DNA of 15,242 nt from JBBRFH01 sp038224615 (GTDB lineage Bacteria; Planctomycetota; Phycisphaerae; Tepidisphaerales; Tepidisphaeraceae): contig JBBRFH010000052.1 in NCBI GenBank assembly GCA_038224615.1, positions 1 through 15,242 of the forward strand. Direction: 5' to 3'. The notes under the pieces are model-generated. The model ran no database searches and was not told the origin of the DNA. It saw only the letters and a list, made by a program, of their open reading frames with translations. Shown one piece after another: positions 14,019 through 15,242 of this stretch; the first letter of the stretch is position 1, and each line of letters opens with the position of its first letter. Made by a program: the position numbers and the translations under genes.

Positions 14019-14897
14019 TTATGCCACGGCCGACGTCGGCGGCAGGTTTCTCAGGAACTCGCCGCGCAACTGCACGTTCGGCCGCCAACCGAGCATCGTC
14101 CTGGCCTTGGTTGTCACCACCGGGGATGCGTCGGCGGGCCAGTTGTCGGGAAGCGGCGCCTTGGGATGTCGCTTCAGCATCGCCTCGCGCGAAGAACCGG
14201 GCATCAAGTGATCGTCGGCGACGAAGTGGAACGCCTCAAAGCCGGTCCAATCCTTGTCCACGGCGCACGCAAACGCGCCGGCCGCATCGGTGACGTGCAG
14301 ATACGTCCCCAGCCCGTCGCGCGGGGGCTCAGTGCGGTTGCGACGCTTCATCCAGTGGACGATTTCGCCGACGGGGCTCGACCACACGCCCGGAAACCGG
14401 AATGCCGCGATCGGCACGTTGTAGCGCTTGGACACCATCGCCGCGAACTGCTCGTTGGACGCCTTCGACAGCGCGTATGGATTCTGCGGCTGCATCGGGT
14501 GTTTCTCGTCCAGGGGCAGATACAGCGGCTCGGCGCAGAACCCGGACTCGATGCCCCATAATCCGTACACCTGGCATGTGCTGGTGTAGACCATTTTCTT
14601 CACGCCCATCTGGCAGGCGGCCTGCATGACGGTGGCACCGACCTCGGTGTTGTGCGTGTACCCGTCGGACATCTCGCGCCCAGGCCCGGGCATCTCACCC
14701 AGGTGCAGGACGACGTCGACCCCATCGAACACCCTCCGCACCGCCGACGCCGCGCGGAGGTCGATCAACTTGTGGGCCAGCGACGTATCGTCCGGCGGAC
14801 GGACATCGAGCGTCAGCACGTCATGCCCACGCTCACGCAGCAGCCGTGCGGTCTCGGAACCGATCTTCCCGCTGCCCCCAGTTACAACGATCTTCAT
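14019..14897 (-). CDS. NAD(P)-dependent epimerase/dehydratase, extended short-chain dehydrogenase family
   Basis: A 292-residue Rossmann-fold enzyme acting on a nucleotide sugar or similar polyol substrate. It has the nucleotide-binding loop VTGGSGKIG (residues 5-13), an acidic residue at the end of the second strand (LDVRPPDD, Asp31) that favours NAD, the catalytic serine region VYTSTCQVYG (Ser106/Thr107), and the YxxxK pair in NPYALSKASNE (Tyr141, Lys145). The C-terminal part (FRFPGVWS, YLHVTDAAGAFACAV, ARTMLGWRP) matches the usual GDP/UDP-sugar epimerase layout. The substrate cannot be told, and no polysaccharide cluster surrounds it. The ATG at 14897 is chosen because the Rossmann motif begins right there, with GAGG about 10 nt upstream; the frame to 15005 adds unrelated sequence. 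Confidence 0.9.
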   Translation of the reverse strand: MKIVVTGGSGKIGSETARLLRERGHDVLTLDVRPPDDTSLAHKLIDLRAASAVRRVFDGVDVVLHLGEMPGPGREMSDGYTHNTEVGATVMQAACQMGVKKMVYTSTCQVYGLWGIESGFCAEPLYLPLDEKHPMQPQNPYALSKASNEQFAAMVSKRYNVPIAAFRFPGVWSSPVGEIVHWMKRRNRTEPPRDGLGTYLHVTDAAGAFACAVDKDWTGFEAFHFVADDHLMPGSSREAMLKRHPKAPLPDNWPADASPVVTTKARTMLGWRPNVQLRGEFLRNLPPTSAVA

Positions 14898-15049
14898 TGC
14901 AGTAAAACCTCGGCCGCTATCGTAGCACGATGGCTGGGCAGGGATAGAAGGAGAGTGAAGATCGGAATTCCCCGAGGCAGGGACCTCACAATTACAGATT
15001 TTCACCGGGAATATATCGGCAGAGTGGGTGGAAGGGCATCAAAGAAGTG

Positions 15050-15117
15050 AATGAGGGAGGGAATGAGGCAATGAGGCAGAGAGGCAATGAGGGACTGAGG
15101 GACTGAGGGAATGGGGG
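15050..15117. repeat. Degenerate 8-bp tandem repeat (AATGAGGS unit)
   Basis: Consecutive octamers are AATGAGGG, a 4-nt interruption (AGGG), AATGAGGC, AATGAGGC, AGAGAGGC, AATGAGGG, ACTGAGGG, ACTGAGGG, AATGGGGG: eight units, strongly purine-rich on the plus strand. The minus strand reads as repeated 'SLIASLPHCLIPSLI', a translation artefact. It lies in the gap upstream of the epimerase gene. The rest of 14898-15125 shows no gene or site I can support. Confidence 0.8.
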
Positions 15118-15125
15118 CATAAGCG

Positions 15126-15242
15126 TTAACGTAACAGCACTGCCCTCTGGCGGCGTCGCGGGTCTTCGGCGAGTTTCTGGCGGCAGGTGGGCCAGGCGGC
15201 AATCGTTGCTTTGAGGCCCTGCGGCGGAATCAACACGCTCGC
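15126..15242 (-). CDS. C-terminal 38 codons of an unrecognised protein entering from the window's right edge
   Basis: On the minus strand the frame beginning at 15242 is open for 38 codons, reading ASVLIPPQGLKATIAAWPTC and then RQKLAEDPRRRQRAVLLR, with a TAA stop at 15126-15128. Composition is protein-like (mixed hydrophobic and charged, GC-rich third positions), and the frame ends just before the low-complexity repeat, as expected for a gene end. Too short to identify. It could be a chance open frame in GC-rich DNA. Confidence 0.4.
   Translation of the reverse strand, partial: ASVLIPPQGLKATIAAWPTCRQKLAEDPRRRQRAVLLR

Noticed and set aside
15050..15117. Possible CRISPR array
   Set aside because: Units are 8 bp and contiguous with no unique spacers, and no cas genes are present.
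15002..15202. 66-codon minus-strand frame over the tandem repeat
   Set aside because: Its 'SLIASLPHCLIPSL' sequence is a translation of the low-complexity repeat, starting from TTG.

Overview
The window is about 15.2 kb of GC-rich bacterial chromosome with no phage, plasmid or CRISPR module. Several things suggest a planctomycete, probably a Phycisphaerae/Tepidisphaera-like lineage: a pseudopilin with an FTLVELLVVIGIIAILI leader helix and a C-terminal DG motif, dense short intergenic palindromes of the kind that translate as 'HPERSEGS' or 'PHPGPLP', few Shine-Dalgarno sites, and scattered single-gene housekeeping loci. This assignment is inference from gene style, not from a marker gene.

Layout. 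(1) 1-666: the 3' part of a type I restriction-modification methylase (hsdM) that opens exactly at its catalytic NPPF motif and is broken by a ~14-nt AT-rich frameshifting insertion. No hsdS or hsdR follows. (2) 667-1132: a gap holding what looks like a decayed N-terminal gene remnant. (3) 1133-3864: a SnoaL-like protein, an inositol-monophosphatase-family phosphatase resembling HisN, a two-helix membrane protein with a tubby/LURP-like tail, and a YbaB/EbfC nucleoid protein. (4) 3983-5587: a chemoreceptor with a periplasmic c-type-heme (CxxCH) sensor domain. (5) 5794-7627, minus strand: aspartate-semialdehyde dehydrogenase and a Uma2-family nuclease. (6) 7668-12032: a cell-elongation cluster, PBP2 (with unusual insertions), a DUF3592-like membrane protein, and RodA. 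(7) 12256-14897, minus strand: a single-pass membrane protein and a pseudopilin that probably form a pair, then an NAD(P)-dependent epimerase. (8) 14898-15242: a low-complexity 8-bp tandem repeat and the last 38 codons of a possible further minus-strand gene.

The best-supported multi-gene unit is PBP2-DUF3592-RodA: the transpeptidase and SEDS glycosyltransferase of the elongasome flank a small membrane protein, without mreB/C/D in the window. The other genes look like independent transcription units.

The most distinctive non-coding signal is a set of structured intergenic elements. Two are ~140-bp long inverted repeats with related 27-28-nt arms (5647-5783 and 12078-12219), and both lie exactly between convergent genes. 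There is one solo arm (3331-3356), a different pair of inverted 28-nt hairpins between the DUF3592 gene and rodA (10711-10829), an unrelated ~138-bp imperfect palindrome upstream of asd (6819-6956), and smaller repeats at 1522-1561, 13945-13993 and 15050-15117. I see no clear new defence or biosynthetic system. The repeat families and the unusual PBP2 are the parts most worth following up.
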